A DNA stretch of 36,768 bases from an uncultured Veillonellaceae bacterium (GCA_902773295.1 CACYDT010000014.1:1-36768); one strand, 5' to 3'. Counted from the stretch's first letter, positions 17,651 to 26,111 are shown. The notes: generated by a model from the letters alone, not told the origin. Numbers and translations are program-made.

Positions 17651-19306
17651 TCACATCTTCTCCGGCGCTGACACGCCAAGAATTCCCAAGGAATGGCGGA
17701 TCACATGAGCCGCCACCGTCACAAGTGCCAGCCTCGCCTCGGCCAGAGGCCTGTCCACGCCCATGATACGGCATTTATTGTAGAAACTGTGGAACAGGCC
17801 GGAAAGATCGTAGGCGAACCTTGCAATGCGCTGAGGAGCATATTCCGCCGCTGCGCGGTCGATTTCCTCGGTATACTCCTCTATTTTCTTCAGAAGGGCG
17901 ACCTCCGTCTCATCCGTCAAAAGCTCAAACTGCGGATTTCCGGAAAGGGAGAGCCCTGTTTCCTTTGCCTGCCGGTGTATGCTGCAGATTCTCGCATGGG
18001 CATACTGGATATAATACACGGGATTCTCGTTGGATTGCTTCTTCGCCAAATCCAAATCAAAATCCAGCTGGCTGTCCAGGGAACGCATCAGGAAGAAATA
18101 GCGCGCCGCATCCGTGCCCACATCCTCCATGAGCTCGTTCAAGGTAACGCTCTCTCCCGTGCGCTTCGACATCTTGACAAGTTCGCCGCCGCGATAAAGG
18201 CTCACCATCTGAAGGAGAAGAACCTCCAATTTCGATGCATCATAACCGAGAGCCGACATGGCCGCCTTCACACGGCACACATACCCATGATGATCTGCAC
18301 CCCAGATATTGATGAGTTTCCCAAACCCGCGCTCGAATTTATCCCTATGATAGGCAATGTCTGCCGCAAGATATGTGGGAACCCCGTTCTCCCGAATGAC
18401 CACCCGGTCTTTGTCATCTCCATAAGCCGTGGATTTCAGCCAAAGAGCGCCGTCCTTCTCATAGATGTTCCCATTCTTCCTCAGAACCTCCACGGACTCA
18501 TTGACTGCCTCCGGATGCAGGGTTCGCTCGCTGAACCAGCGATCGAAGGTCACATGGAATGCCTCCAGATCCTCCTTCAATGCCGCCAGCTTCTCCCGGT
18601 AAGCAAGATCCTTGAAGACGGCAAGCCGTTCGCCCTCCTCCATGTCCAGGTATTTGTCCCCGTCTTTCTTGATGATCCGCTTTGCCGTATCGATGATGTC
18701 CGCGCCATGGTAGCCGTTCTCCGGAAACTCTGACCCTTTGCCGAGAAGCTCCAGATAACGGGCATTCACGGACAGAGCCAGATTATCCATCTGATTCCCC
18801 GCATCATTGATATAGTATTCGCTCTCCACGGGATATCCCGCCGCCCGCAGGAGATTCACCAAGGCGCTGCCTGCCGCCGCGCCGCGCCCATGCCCCACAT
18901 GCAGCGGCCCCGTCGGGTTGGCGCTCACATACTCGACCTGGATTTTCCCGACATCCTTGGCAGGAAGCTGTCCATAAGCCTCACCGGTTTCGAAGATCTT
19001 CCGAAAGGAATCATACAGAACGTTCGATTTCAAATAAAAATTCAGGAAACCCGGCCCGGCAATCTCCGTACGCTCCAGCCAGTCACCCTCTATGCGCTTC
19101 GCCAGTTCCTCGGCTATCTTGCGCGGACTCATATGGAACACCCGGGCAGACTGCATGGCAAAATTCGTAGCAAAATCCCCGAATTCCTTCTGTGGCGGTA
19201 CTTCCAATGCAATGCCCGCAATCTTCCCTTGCGGGAACACGCCCTCTTCCATAGCAGTTTTTGCTGCCGCCTCAATGGCCTTCTCCAATGTTTCCTTGAT
19301 GTCCAA
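17651..19306 (-). CDS. argS: arginyl-tRNA synthetase
   Basis: Class I aminoacyl-tRNA synthetase of 551 residues charging tRNA-Arg. The N-terminal additional domain (DIKETLEKAI, FGDFATNFAM) recognises the D-loop. The HIGH signature appears as NPTGPLHVGHGRGA, the KMSKS signature as KMSKRTG, and the C-terminal DALR anticodon domain ends in the helical stretch with FAYDLSGLFHSFYNKCRI. The start is TTG at 19306 with AGGAGG 7 nt upstream; this gives the usual DIKE start, while the longer ORF adds 15 unsupported residues. A promoter candidate lies about 50-75 bp upstream. Its stop codon overlaps or adjoins the delta-type gene, with pyrG next, suggesting one argS-rpoE-pyrG transcript. Confidence 0.96.
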   Translation of the reverse strand: MDIKETLEKAIEAAAKTAMEEGVFPQGKIAGIALEVPPQKEFGDFATNFAMQSARVFHMSPRKIAEELAKRIEGDWLERTEIAGPGFLNFYLKSNVLYDSFRKIFETGEAYGQLPAKDVGKIQVEYVSANPTGPLHVGHGRGAAAGSALVNLLRAAGYPVESEYYINDAGNQMDNLALSVNARYLELLGKGSEFPENGYHGADIIDTAKRIIKKDGDKYLDMEEGERLAVFKDLAYREKLAALKEDLEAFHVTFDRWFSERTLHPEAVNESVEVLRKNGNIYEKDGALWLKSTAYGDDKDRVVIRENGVPTYLAADIAYHRDKFERGFGKLINIWGADHHGYVCRVKAAMSALGYDASKLEVLLLQMVSLYRGGELVKMSKRTGESVTLNELMEDVGTDAARYFFLMRSLDSQLDFDLDLAKKQSNENPVYYIQYAHARICSIHRQAKETGLSLSGNPQFELLTDETEVALLKKIEEYTEEIDRAAAEYAPQRIARFAYDLSGLFHSFYNKCRIMGVDRPLAEARLALVTVAAHVIRHSLGILGVSAPEKM

Positions 19307-19353
19307 CCTGCATCCTCCTAGCTTCTCTGTCATTTTTTCAGGCATTTCCATTC

Positions 19354-19383
19354 ATTATAACGCAGGTACTCAAACTTTGCCAA
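19354..19383 (-). promoter_or_regulatory. putative argS promoter
   Basis: Minus strand TTGGCA (19378-19383), 18-bp spacer, TATAAT (19354-19359), about 48 bp before the argS start. The segment ending in CTGCGTTATAAT is nearly identical to that at the ftsH promoter. Confidence 0.6.
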
Positions 19384-19402
19384 GGAGAAAATATATGCCG
19401 TT

Positions 19403-19458
19403 CCTAAAGAAACAGAGAATCGACGAACCAGCCATGAGCCGGCACATCGATTCTCTGT
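19403..19458 (-). terminator. terminator after cheX
   Basis: Perfect 12-bp arms (ACAGAGAATCGA / TCGATTCTCTGT, 19412-19423 and 19447-19458) around a 23-nt loop that can itself fold, followed on the minus strand by TTCTTTAGG. It starts 18 nt past the cheX stop and ends the chemotaxis transcript before argS. The T-run is short. Confidence 0.6.
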
Positions 19459-19476
19459 CCATAACAAGAATTCCTA

Positions 19477-19941
19477 TCACTGCTGATCCACAGCAACATC
19501 CAGCTCCACAATCTGACCGCCCAGATCCATCTCCACCGTAAGGTACTGAGCATCGCTGATCTTGACCTGGAAGCTCTCCCCGATTGTCAGGCTGGGCGTG
19601 GAAATATCCACTTCAAAGCCCATTCCCGTAAGATTCGTTGCCGCATTGGCCGTCAGCATATTGGACAGCTCGGCAATAGCGCTCTGAGCCATGGTATCAA
19701 AATCATTGACGGGCATGCCCATCATCATCGTCGATGCGATGGATTTTGCCGTATCCACCGACATGTTGTATACAACATTGCCGCGAATCTGCTTGGTAAA
19801 GCCGACAATAACAGCGACGCCGCGACTGACAGCGTTCTTCTCCCTCACGTAAAGCTTCGCTCTTTTCGGCTCCTGAAACCCCATCTGCGGCATGACAGAT
19901 GTAAATGCATCAACGAAAGGATTCACCAATTTCGCATCCAT
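19477..19941 (-). CDS. cheX: chemotaxis protein CheX (CheC-family phosphatase domain)
   Basis: A 154-residue single-domain protein of the CheC/CheX/FliY family. The conserved catalytic ExxN motif is in IAELSNMLTANAATN; the segment GFTKQIRGNVVYNMSVDTAK is the paired beta region typical of CheX. CheX dephosphorylates CheY-P and so terminates the flagellar-motor signal. One of the two active-site helices of a CheC is enough in CheX, which works as a dimer. Start is the ATG at 19941, with AAGGAGAG 7 nt upstream, 4 nt after the stop of the CheY-CheX gene, so the pair is translationally coupled. A terminator follows. No CheA or receptor gene is in the window, so its partner system is elsewhere. Confidence 0.88.
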   Translation of the reverse strand: MDAKLVNPFVDAFTSVMPQMGFQEPKRAKLYVREKNAVSRGVAVIVGFTKQIRGNVVYNMSVDTAKSIASTMMMGMPVNDFDTMAQSAIAELSNMLTANAATNLTGMGFEVDISTPSLTIGESFQVKISDAQYLTVEMDLGGQIVELDVAVDQQ

Positions 19942-19945
19942 CTCA

Positions 19946-20809
19946 TCACTCTCCTTCCGCAAATCCAACGTTCAGGAATATCTTCCCGATCCTTGTGTCT
20001 GCCGTTATCCTGAACGTCGTGAGCTTCGGACTCGCAATGCGGATATTCGTGCCGCAAATCGTCCCCGGCGGAGTAATGCGCATCTCCTTGTCCTTGAACA
20101 CATCATTGATATTCGATACACCACGCCCCACAATGATGTTCACCGCTTCCTCCACCGTATCGCTTGCCTCGTCCTCTTCCAGTTCGGCCGGGTCTTCCTT
20201 GTTCAGCATGATGGACGAAAATTTGTTCATAGTGTCCACGTCCATATAGACAATGGCACGGCCGACAGGAAAGCCCGTCAGTCCTACAATGACAGCAATC
20301 CCGCTGACATCGAGGAACCTGCGGTCATCGAGTTCCAGGCTCACCTCGCTATGGACGCCGATCATGCTGAAAATGCCCTGCTGCAAGGCACGTACAAATG
20401 CCTTGGCATAGGACTCGCGAAGGACGGCAATCTTCCCTACCTTGTTCTGGCAAAGCACCATCATCGTATCGATGAGGTCGTTGGTACTGACCGGCTTCTG
20501 CAGGAAGGCACTGATGCCTGCCTCCCGACCCGTGGCCACCAGGCTTGCATCCTTCATGGCGCTGATCATGATGATCTTCACATCGGAATCGATAGCATGA
20601 ATGCGCCGGCTGCACTCAATGCCATCCGCATCGGGAAGATTCATGTCCATCGTGATGATGCTGGGGCGTGTTTCCTCATACATGGATACCGCTTCTGCCG
20701 CGTTCTTCGCTTCGGCGCATACTTCGAAGTTCGTCTTGGCCAGATGTCCCTTGATCATGGCACGACTGATTTTCGAGTCGTCCACTATCATTACTTTGAC
20801 TTTCTCCAC
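19946..20809 (-). CDS. response regulator with CheY receiver fused to CheX domain
   Basis: A 287-residue two-domain protein. Residues 1-120 are a CheY-type receiver: the acidic pair in VMIVDDSK, the phospho-acceptor Asp in SIITMDMNLPDADG, the Ser in IIMISAMKD and the Lys in FLQKPVS. Residues about 130-285 form a CheX domain with the ExxN motif in VEEAVNIIVGRGVSN. The fusion puts a phosphorylatable domain next to a probable CheY-P phosphatase, so the output could be regulated dephosphorylation of CheY-P or of itself. The start is taken as GTG at 20809 (AGG 9 nt upstream); GTG at 20815 is in frame and possible. It is followed by the stand-alone cheX. The GT41 gene lies upstream, separated by a terminator. 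Confidence 0.87.
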   Translation of the reverse strand: MEKVKVMIVDDSKISRAMIKGHLAKTNFEVCAEAKNAAEAVSMYEETRPSIITMDMNLPDADGIECSRRIHAIDSDVKIIMISAMKDASLVATGREAGISAFLQKPVSTNDLIDTMMVLCQNKVGKIAVLRESYAKAFVRALQQGIFSMIGVHSEVSLELDDRRFLDVSGIAVIVGLTGFPVGRAIVYMDVDTMNKFSSIMLNKEDPAELEEDEASDTVEEAVNIIVGRGVSNINDVFKDKEMRITPPGTICGTNIRIASPKLTTFRITADTRIGKIFLNVGFAEGE

Positions 20810-20947
20810 AAACACTCACCTGCTTCTCTCTGATATAGATATGGTTTTAAAAGAGTGCTTCTTTTCTTCTTGCTTTCTTCTACTTCCTTTTTCGCTGTCC
20901 ATATAGGAAATCCCTGCTAGCCCAAAATTTTTTTCTCAATAATTTCA

Positions 20948-20981
20948 CAAAAAATCATGCCGGGCAGCCAACGCCCAACAT
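20948..20981 (-). terminator. terminator after GT41 gene
   Basis: Nine-bp stem with two G-T pairs (ATGTTGGGC / GCCCGGCAT, 7-nt loop, 20957-20981) followed on the minus strand by GATTTTTTG, 7 nt past the stop of the GT41 gene. Confidence 0.8.
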
Positions 20982-20987
20982 CAGGAA

Positions 20988-22439
20988 CTATGCATCGAGC
21001 CACTCCTGCCAGATGCGCTCATAAGAAGCTTCCACATCCCGTACATATCCGCAGGCATCCATGACCGGGGACTGCTGCAAGCTCTCCCGAAGGATTTTGT
21101 GCAATGCCGTCAAAAGTTCTGCATCTCCTGCCAAGGCCACTGCTTTTTCCACATATTCCTCGGGAGAAGCCGCCGCCAGCTCCCCCATGCCGATGTTCTG
21201 CAGGAAGCTGTAGCCAAAACGGGATCCATGCCGCCGGCCATAGAGGGAAATGACAGGAACCCCCATATAAAGAGCCTCGCATGTGGTTCCCCCGCCGGGA
21301 TAGGGATATGTATCCAGAGCGATATCCATATCCGCATATTCATCGAGGTACTTCCAGGAACCCGGCCGCAAATCGAGCTGCTCCGGCAAGAAGCCAATGC
21401 GCAGAGTACGCTCCCGCATGGCCTTCACGAGTTTTAGATCCGGGCTCACATTCTTCAGCAGCAGCCTGGAACCCGGGACCCGGCAGAGTACCTGGTGCCA
21501 CAGCCTCAGCATCCCATCCGTGATCTTGTGGAAATTGTTGAAGGAACCAAACACCACCGGCCGGTGCAGATGATATTTTGCCCTGCATTCCAGGACACTG
21601 ACAGGAGGAGTATAACAGAAATGGCTCTTCGGCAGGCGGATGAGTCTCTCGGAAAACAATGCGTCATTCTCCGCCGGATCGCAATAAACATCGCCGAGAA
21701 AATAGTCCATGGCCGGAAGCCCTGTGGTATCAAAATACCCGATGCCGCAGAGCTGGACGGGAGCCGGGCGATATGCAGCCACCTGCAGAGTCCGCCCGCC
21801 TTCCGTATGCCCCGTCAGATCGAAGAGGATATCAACCTCATCTTCATAGATACGACGAGCCGCCTCCTCCGCAGAAAGCCCGGAGAGATCGCGCCAGCCA
21901 TTGGCCATGCCCCGGAGCCAATCGGTGACCTCATCCTTTTTCTGCCCCGTCTCGTACAAAACAACTTCATATCTCCCGCGATCATATCCGGAAAAGAGCT
22001 GTACCGAGAAATTGACGACGATACTGTCCGACAAATTGGAGGACAGATAGCCAACCCGCAGTCTTTCCTTCGTACGCCGCACATGGGGGAAGGGAACCAC
22101 ATGGGAAAACATCTGCCCATAGGAAAAATGAGCATCCCGCAGTTCCTCATCCGTCACGCCTTCCATGTAATGAAGGTACATGACATAATTGCTGCAAAGC
22201 CTCTGCCGATCGCCCGCATTCATGCCATCCGCAGACTGCAATGCCACCCGGAAACATTCCAACGTAGGCCGGATCTCATTCATCTGAAAGCAGAGGAGTC
22301 CCTTCGCCTCATAAAAACGCGCACGCGCATTTGGCGGAACGCCCTTTCGTTCCATTTCCTCCAGTTCTGACAACGCCTTTTGGGAATCCCCCGTTTTTTC
22401 ATACTGCCGGATCACCCTGACAAATTTCTCCCCGAACAT
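20988..22439 (-). CDS. O-GlcNAc-transferase-like protein glycosyltransferase (GT41/SPINDLY type)
   Basis: A 483-residue protein. Residues 1-110 form a short helical TPR-like region (QKALSELEEMERKG, then AKGLLCFQMNE). From about 160 on it matches the catalytic half of O-GlcNAc transferases: LRVGYLSSNLSDSIVVNF, DILFDLTGHTEGGRTLQVAA, RPAPVQLCGIGYFDTTGLPA, then FGSFNNFHKI, and LDTYPYPGGGTTCEALYMG. GT41 enzymes add a sugar from a nucleotide donor to Ser/Thr of cytoplasmic proteins. The start is ATG at 22439 with AGGAGG 7 nt upstream. It overlaps the 3' end of hydE by 41 nt in another frame, so the genes are coupled. Neighbouring chemotaxis genes suggest flagellin as a target, which is inference only. 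Few TPR repeats remain, so recognition may differ from eukaryotic OGT. Confidence 0.87.
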   Translation of the reverse strand: MFGEKFVRVIRQYEKTGDSQKALSELEEMERKGVPPNARARFYEAKGLLCFQMNEIRPTLECFRVALQSADGMNAGDRQRLCSNYVMYLHYMEGVTDEELRDAHFSYGQMFSHVVPFPHVRRTKERLRVGYLSSNLSDSIVVNFSVQLFSGYDRGRYEVVLYETGQKKDEVTDWLRGMANGWRDLSGLSAEEAARRIYEDEVDILFDLTGHTEGGRTLQVAAYRPAPVQLCGIGYFDTTGLPAMDYFLGDVYCDPAENDALFSERLIRLPKSHFCYTPPVSVLECRAKYHLHRPVVFGSFNNFHKITDGMLRLWHQVLCRVPGSRLLLKNVSPDLKLVKAMRERTLRIGFLPEQLDLRPGSWKYLDEYADMDIALDTYPYPGGGTTCEALYMGVPVISLYGRRHGSRFGYSFLQNIGMGELAAASPEEYVEKAVALAGDAELLTALHKILRESLQQSPVMDACGYVRDVEASYERIWQEWLDA

Positions 22440-23472
22440 GATCCTTCCTCCTGATGCGGAATCCCTTGCCTTCCGCAATATAGCGCCCCATGGCCTGAAT
22501 TCTCCTCTCCATGCACCCCCGGCAGTCCGCAGGCGTATCCCGGACACAAACCTTTCCCGGATACAGAGCGTACTTCCTGCGATATTCTCCTTCCGTCACG
22601 TTGGGCATGACCACATTCGCGCCGGAAGCCAGGATGATTTCCCTTCCTCCGCGCACCATCGTTTCCACCGCAGTGGTCGCCGGAATATTCGCCTCCGGCA
22701 GGAGCAGGCGAAGCAGAGAAACCATGCGCCGCGTAAGATGGAAATCCCCCGGCGCTGCTCCTCCCAGAGGAGTATCCCCGTTGGGGATCAACGGACCGAT
22801 TCCCAGCATATCCGCATCAATCTTCTTGTAAAAAAGGATATCCTCCGCAATGGATGCAAGGGACTGCCCGGGAAGACCCACCAGCGTACCGGTCCCCACT
22901 TCATAGCCGAGATCCTTCAAATCCCGAAGGCAACGCACACGGTTTTCGTAGCTCATCCCCGGATCCAGCGCCTCATAAAGGGCTGCATCCGTCGTTTCCA
23001 GGCGAAGAAGGAAGCGATCCGCCCCCGCTTCGCGGAACGCCTTGTACTCCTCGTAGGAACGCTCCCCGATGGAGAGCGTGATTGCCAGATCGAGGTTCCG
23101 GACAGCCCTCAGGATCCTCGTGAGCCTCGGCACATCAAAATATGCATCCTCGCCGGACTGAAGCACCACCGTCTTGTACCCATACTCCTTCGCCTGTTCT
23201 GCCATGGCAAGGATTTCCTCTTCTGTCAGCCGGTAACGCTCCAGTTTCCCGTTATCCCGGCGCAATCCACAATACATGCAGTTCCGGCGGCAGATATTCG
23301 AAAACTCAATGAGCCCTCTCAGATGGATCCCATCGCCAACGAATTTCTTCCGAACCCTGTCCGCAGCGGCTGCCAATGCCTCCTCCGCCTCCGGCTCGCC
23401 CAAAAGGCGCACCAGGGAATCCTTGTCCAAACGATGTTCCTTTTCTGCTTGTTCCATCAATTTTTCCAACAT
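22399..23472 (-). CDS. hydE: [FeFe] hydrogenase maturase HydE (radical SAM)
   Basis: A 357-residue radical SAM enzyme with the CX3CX2C cluster motif in FSNICRRNCMYCGLRRDN; LQSGEDAYFD and LRLETTDAALYEALDPG are typical of HydE within the BioB/HydE group. The C-terminal TTAVETMVRGGREIILASGANVVMPN also fits. The C-terminus has a further Cys pair (CRGCMERRI) seen in many HydE proteins. With HydG and HydF it builds the di-iron subcluster of [FeFe] hydrogenase. I start at the ATG at 23472 (AAGAG 7 nt upstream); the ATG at 23478 is possible. It begins 10 nt after the DKK-tail gene and overlaps the GT41 gene by 41 nt. HydF is 2.7 kb upstream; HydG is not present. Confidence 0.9.
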   Translation of the reverse strand: MLEKLMEQAEKEHRLDKDSLVRLLGEPEAEEALAAAADRVRKKFVGDGIHLRGLIEFSNICRRNCMYCGLRRDNGKLERYRLTEEEILAMAEQAKEYGYKTVVLQSGEDAYFDVPRLTRILRAVRNLDLAITLSIGERSYEEYKAFREAGADRFLLRLETTDAALYEALDPGMSYENRVRCLRDLKDLGYEVGTGTLVGLPGQSLASIAEDILFYKKIDADMLGIGPLIPNGDTPLGGAAPGDFHLTRRMVSLLRLLLPEANIPATTAVETMVRGGREIILASGANVVMPNVTEGEYRRKYALYPGKVCVRDTPADCRGCMERRIQAMGRYIAEGKGFRIRRKDHVRGEICQGDPAV

Positions 23473-23482
23473 AGCCATGCTC

Positions 23483-24127
23483 TTATTTTTTCTTGTCCTT
23501 CTTATCTTTCTTATCTTTTTTGTCCTTTTTGTCCTTTGTGTCATCCTTCGTCGGATTCTTTGCTTCCTCCAGGCGCGTCTTGTCCTCCTCGCGGAGTTTT
23601 CCCTTTGTATGCCCTATGATATCCTCCTGATGAGCGGCAGCATATTTCAGGATAGCGCGATAGAATTTCCCGTCCACGTCCTTCTCTCCATAGGAATCCA
23701 TGCTGACGGCCTCATAGTTCGTTTCCGATGCGAGGGTTGACCAGTCTTCATCCAGGTCATCATGCTCCGTCACCTTCACCGTTTTCCCGGAAAGATTGAA
23801 CTCCAGGTAATCCGCTGCCCCCACCAGGCTGTCATAGCCCGTCATATCCTGCATCCGCCAGCGTCTCTTTGACACGACATCCTCAATCTGCACGGAATCA
23901 TAGATCTTGAGTGTCGGGACAATCAAACGATTGAGGTCGATATATCCTTCCGCATCCACCGCGAAACATATCTGCTCTTTATTGAAATAATAATCTGCCC
24001 GTGACGTGGACTGAATCCATTTGAAGATATTCTCCGGAACTTCCGGTGCTGCCTCTGCGCCCGGCAAGCCGGAAAAGAACGCGGTTGCCAATCCCAAGGC
24101 AAAGATTTTCTTGATCCAATGCTTCAT
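23483..24127 (-). CDS. secreted protein with DKK-repeat tail, function unknown
   Basis: A 214-residue protein with an N-terminal signal peptide: MKHWIKKIFALGLATAFFSG, cleavage likely after AEA near residue 27. Residues 30-165 are a mixed domain with many aromatics (FKWIQSTSRADYYFNKEQIC, RRWRMQDMTGYDSLVGAADY) that I do not recognise. The last 20 residues are an almost perfect tandem of Asp-Lys-Lys, encoded by 9-bp DNA repeats. Highly basic tails can bind cell-wall polymers or nucleic acid; this is inference. The ATG at 24127 has AGGA 8 nt upstream. It lies between metA (15 nt before) and hydE (10 nt after) and is probably cotranscribed with both, although no functional tie is apparent. Confidence 0.78.
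   Translation of the reverse strand: MKHWIKKIFALGLATAFFSGLPGAEAAPEVPENIFKWIQSTSRADYYFNKEQICFAVDAEGYIDLNRLIVPTLKIYDSVQIEDVVSKRRWRMQDMTGYDSLVGAADYLEFNLSGKTVKVTEHDDLDEDWSTLASETNYEAVSMDSYGEKDVDGKFYRAILKYAAAHQEDIIGHTKGKLREEDKTRLEEAKNPTKDDTKDKKDKKDKKDKKDKKK
23486..23533 (-). repeat. 9-bp tandem repeat encoding Asp-Lys-Lys
   Basis: Purine-rich minus-strand tandem of the unit GA(T/C)AA(A/G)AA(A/G), about five copies, at the extreme 3' end of the secreted-protein gene. Slippage would change the tail length without breaking the frame because the unit is 9 bp. Confidence 0.7.
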
Positions 24128-24142
24128 GATCCTATTCCTTTC

Positions 24143-25078
24143 TTAATCATCCTGGTTGCGGTAAAGCGCATCCAATTCATACGGTGTCTCCTGATAAACA
24201 TAATAATTCAGCCAGTTGGCAAAGAGAAGATGCGCCACGGAACGCCAGCGCACAATCGGCGGCTTCCCCGGATCGTCCTGAGGAAAATAATGGATGGGAA
24301 TCCTTGGATGAAGCCCGGCCCTCAAATCACGAGTATATTCCTGCTTCAGCGTCAACGGGTCATACTCCGCATGTCCCGTGATGAAAAACTGGCGCCGCTC
24401 CAGATTGGCTATAATATAAACACCGGCCTCTCCTTCAGCTTCCGCCAGGATGGTAAGTTCCGGCACCTTCAGGATATCTTCCTTCCGTTCCTCCGTATGA
24501 CGGGAATGGGGCACATAGAACTCATCGTCGAACCCCCGCAGGAGACGCTCATGCTCCACACAGAGATGATGCCTGTAGACCCCGAAGATTTTCTCCGATA
24601 CCGGATATTTGGGGATTCCATAATGATAGTAAAGCCCCGCTTGGGCACCCCAGCAAATATGAAAGGACGAATAAGCATGCGTCTTGCTCCACTCCATGAT
24701 CTCAGCCACTTCATCCCAGTAAGCAACTTCCTCAAATTCCAGGTTTTCCACGGGAGCACCTGTGATAATGAATCCATCGTATTTCCTGTGCCGAACTTCC
24801 GCAAAGGTTCCATAGAATTCCGTAAGATAGTCCTTGGATGTATGGGACGGAATGTAGGACTCTGTATAGATGAAATCCACTTCCACCTGCAGGGGAGTAT
24901 TCCCCAAAAGACGGAGAAGCTGGGTCTCCGTGACGGACTTTATGGGCATGAGATTCAATATGAGCAGCTTCAGCGGACGAATATCCTGGCTGTATGCCCG
25001 GTCCGCATCCATGACGAAGATATTCTCCCCTTCCAACACATGAGAAGCAGGGAGATTGTTAGGTATCTTGATTGGCAT
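24143..25078 (-). CDS. metA: homoserine O-acyltransferase MetA, predicted acetyl-CoA dependent
   Basis: A 311-residue enzyme of the MetA family, opening [20 protein letters not shown]. It activates homoserine in methionine synthesis. The catalytic Cys142 is in [10 protein letters not shown], and the conserved His/Glu region is [15 protein letters not shown]. Residue 111, in [14 protein letters not shown], is Glu; published structure-function work on this family ties Glu111 to acetyl-CoA and Gly111 to succinyl-CoA use, so it is probably a homoserine O-acetyltransferase despite the family's usual succinyl name. GGAAGGTGAAG precedes the ATG at 25078. No SAM riboswitch or T-box is visible in the 66 bp upstream, which holds a terminator hairpin of the preceding gene. 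The DKK-tail secreted gene follows by 15 nt. Confidence 0.95.
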   Translation of the reverse strand: MPIKIPNNLPASHVLEGENIFVMDADRAYSQDIRPLKLLILNLMPIKSVTETQLLRLLGNTPLQVEVDFIYTESYIPSHTSKDYLTEFYGTFAEVRHRKYDGFIITGAPVENLEFEEVAYWDEVAEIMEWSKTHAYSSFHICWGAQAGLYYHYGIPKYPVSEKIFGVYRHHLCVEHERLLRGFDDEFYVPHSRHTEERKEDILKVPELTILAEAEGEAGVYIIANLERRQFFITGHAEYDPLTLKQEYTRDLRAGLHPRIPIHYFPQDDPGKPPIVRWRSVAHLLFANWLNYYVYQETPYELDALYRNQDD

Positions 25079-25101
25079 AGCTTCACCTTCCGATTTCCAT
25101 C

Positions 25102-25137
25102 AAAAAGCAGCACCCCGCACTCTCTGCGGAATGCTGC
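25102..25137 (-). terminator. terminator after the 293-aa secreted-protein gene
   Basis: Thirteen-bp stem with two G-T pairs (GCAGCATTCCGCA / TGCGGGGTGCTGC, 5-nt loop, 25107-25137), followed on the minus strand by TTTTTG. It lies 8 nt past the gene's stop and about 25 nt before metA, so metA needs its own promoter or readthrough. Confidence 0.88.
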
Positions 25138-25144
25138 CCAATCA

Positions 25145-26026
25145 TCATTCTCCCAGGCTGTACCGGTTCACCCAGGTCGAATACCCCTTGGCAAACGCCC
25201 TGAGCCTCTCCAAGCCCTTGTACTCCGGGGAAGTTTCCTGAATGGAGCGATAGGCTCCGTCCATATCATCCTCCAAATTCTTCCAGCCTTCCTTGGAATT
25301 CCAATACTGTCCGGACACGAACTTTTCCGTGCCATTGGGAAGATTCACAGCTTTCTTCACAAATTTGATTTCCAGCACATTGTGGGAGGAATCCGTCATT
25401 TCTTCCCATTCCCAAAGAATGAGGTTGTCCCCGCGGAGGCGCATCGTTGTCGTATCTGCAATCACCTTGATGGTGAACCCTTCCTTGGACTCCTGCCAAA
25501 GACTGATCCAACGGTCCTCCGCCAGGCACCTGGCGCGCTCTCCCTGCCGGAAGATCTCATCGACAATGACAGCGTAAAAAGGCTCGTCGAATTCCCGGGA
25601 ATTGATTTCCTTTACACGTCCCTCTGCCGTGGACCATACCACCTTCCCCTGCGCATCATAGAAATTCTCCCGCACATACTGGAGGGTACGGTTCTGTGGA
25701 TTGATGCGGACCTGCGCCAGGCTGTAAGAAAGCTGCGCCGGATTCGGCAGCTGGCTCTTTATCTCATACGTCTCAATGGTCTCCGCAGCTCCCGCATAAC
25801 TGTATGTCGTCTTCGTCCATGCCTCGATCTCCGTTGCCACCATGCCCTTGTCCGTCTTCGTTTCCTTGGTTGCTACTACGGAAGCCGGGTCGAAGAACTT
25901 CCCGTATTTTTCATCGGCTCCCAGGTAATACCACTTGTCCGCAGCATTTGCCAGAGACAAGGGGAGCACTGCCACACAAAGAACCGCCAGCATCATGGAG
26001 GCCCATCGATACCATCCCTTTTTCAT
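25145..26026 (-). CDS. secreted protein, two aromatic-rich domains, function unknown
   Basis: A 293-residue exported protein. Residues 1-29 are a signal peptide (MKKGWYRWASMMLAVLCVAV, AxA site at ANA). The first domain (WYYLGADEKYGKFFDPASVV, then ETYEIKSQLPNPAQLSYSL) resembles the W-x-pattern of surface-adhesin-like Gram-negative surface proteins in which a Tyr-Asp-x-x-Ser strand alternates with a VW strand; I cannot assign a named family with confidence. The second part (ILWEWEEMTDSSHN, KFVSGQYWNSKEGW) looks similar in style. Start is the ATG at 26026 (AGAGGTGG 5 nt upstream) in preference to GTG at 26035. It has a strong terminator after it and a terminated hydF before it, so it is probably a single-gene unit. 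Confidence 0.75.
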   Translation of the reverse strand: MKKGWYRWASMMLAVLCVAVLPLSLANAADKWYYLGADEKYGKFFDPASVVATKETKTDKGMVATEIEAWTKTTYSYAGAAETIETYEIKSQLPNPAQLSYSLAQVRINPQNRTLQYVRENFYDAQGKVVWSTAEGRVKEINSREFDEPFYAVIVDEIFRQGERARCLAEDRWISLWQESKEGFTIKVIADTTTMRLRGDNLILWEWEEMTDSSHNVLEIKFVKKAVNLPNGTEKFVSGQYWNSKEGWKNLEDDMDGAYRSIQETSPEYKGLERLRAFAKGYSTWVNRYSLGE

Positions 26027-26111
26027 AACGTCCACCTCTCATCCTTCCCAAAACAATACCTTCTTTTGTATTTTATCGCAAAATGGGAATTTAGTAAACC
26101 ATCGTCATGAA

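Noticed and set aside
25079..25144. Possible SAM riboswitch or T-box before metA
   Set aside because: The 66-bp gap is fully occupied by the preceding gene's terminator and the metA ribosome site; no riboswitch core is present.
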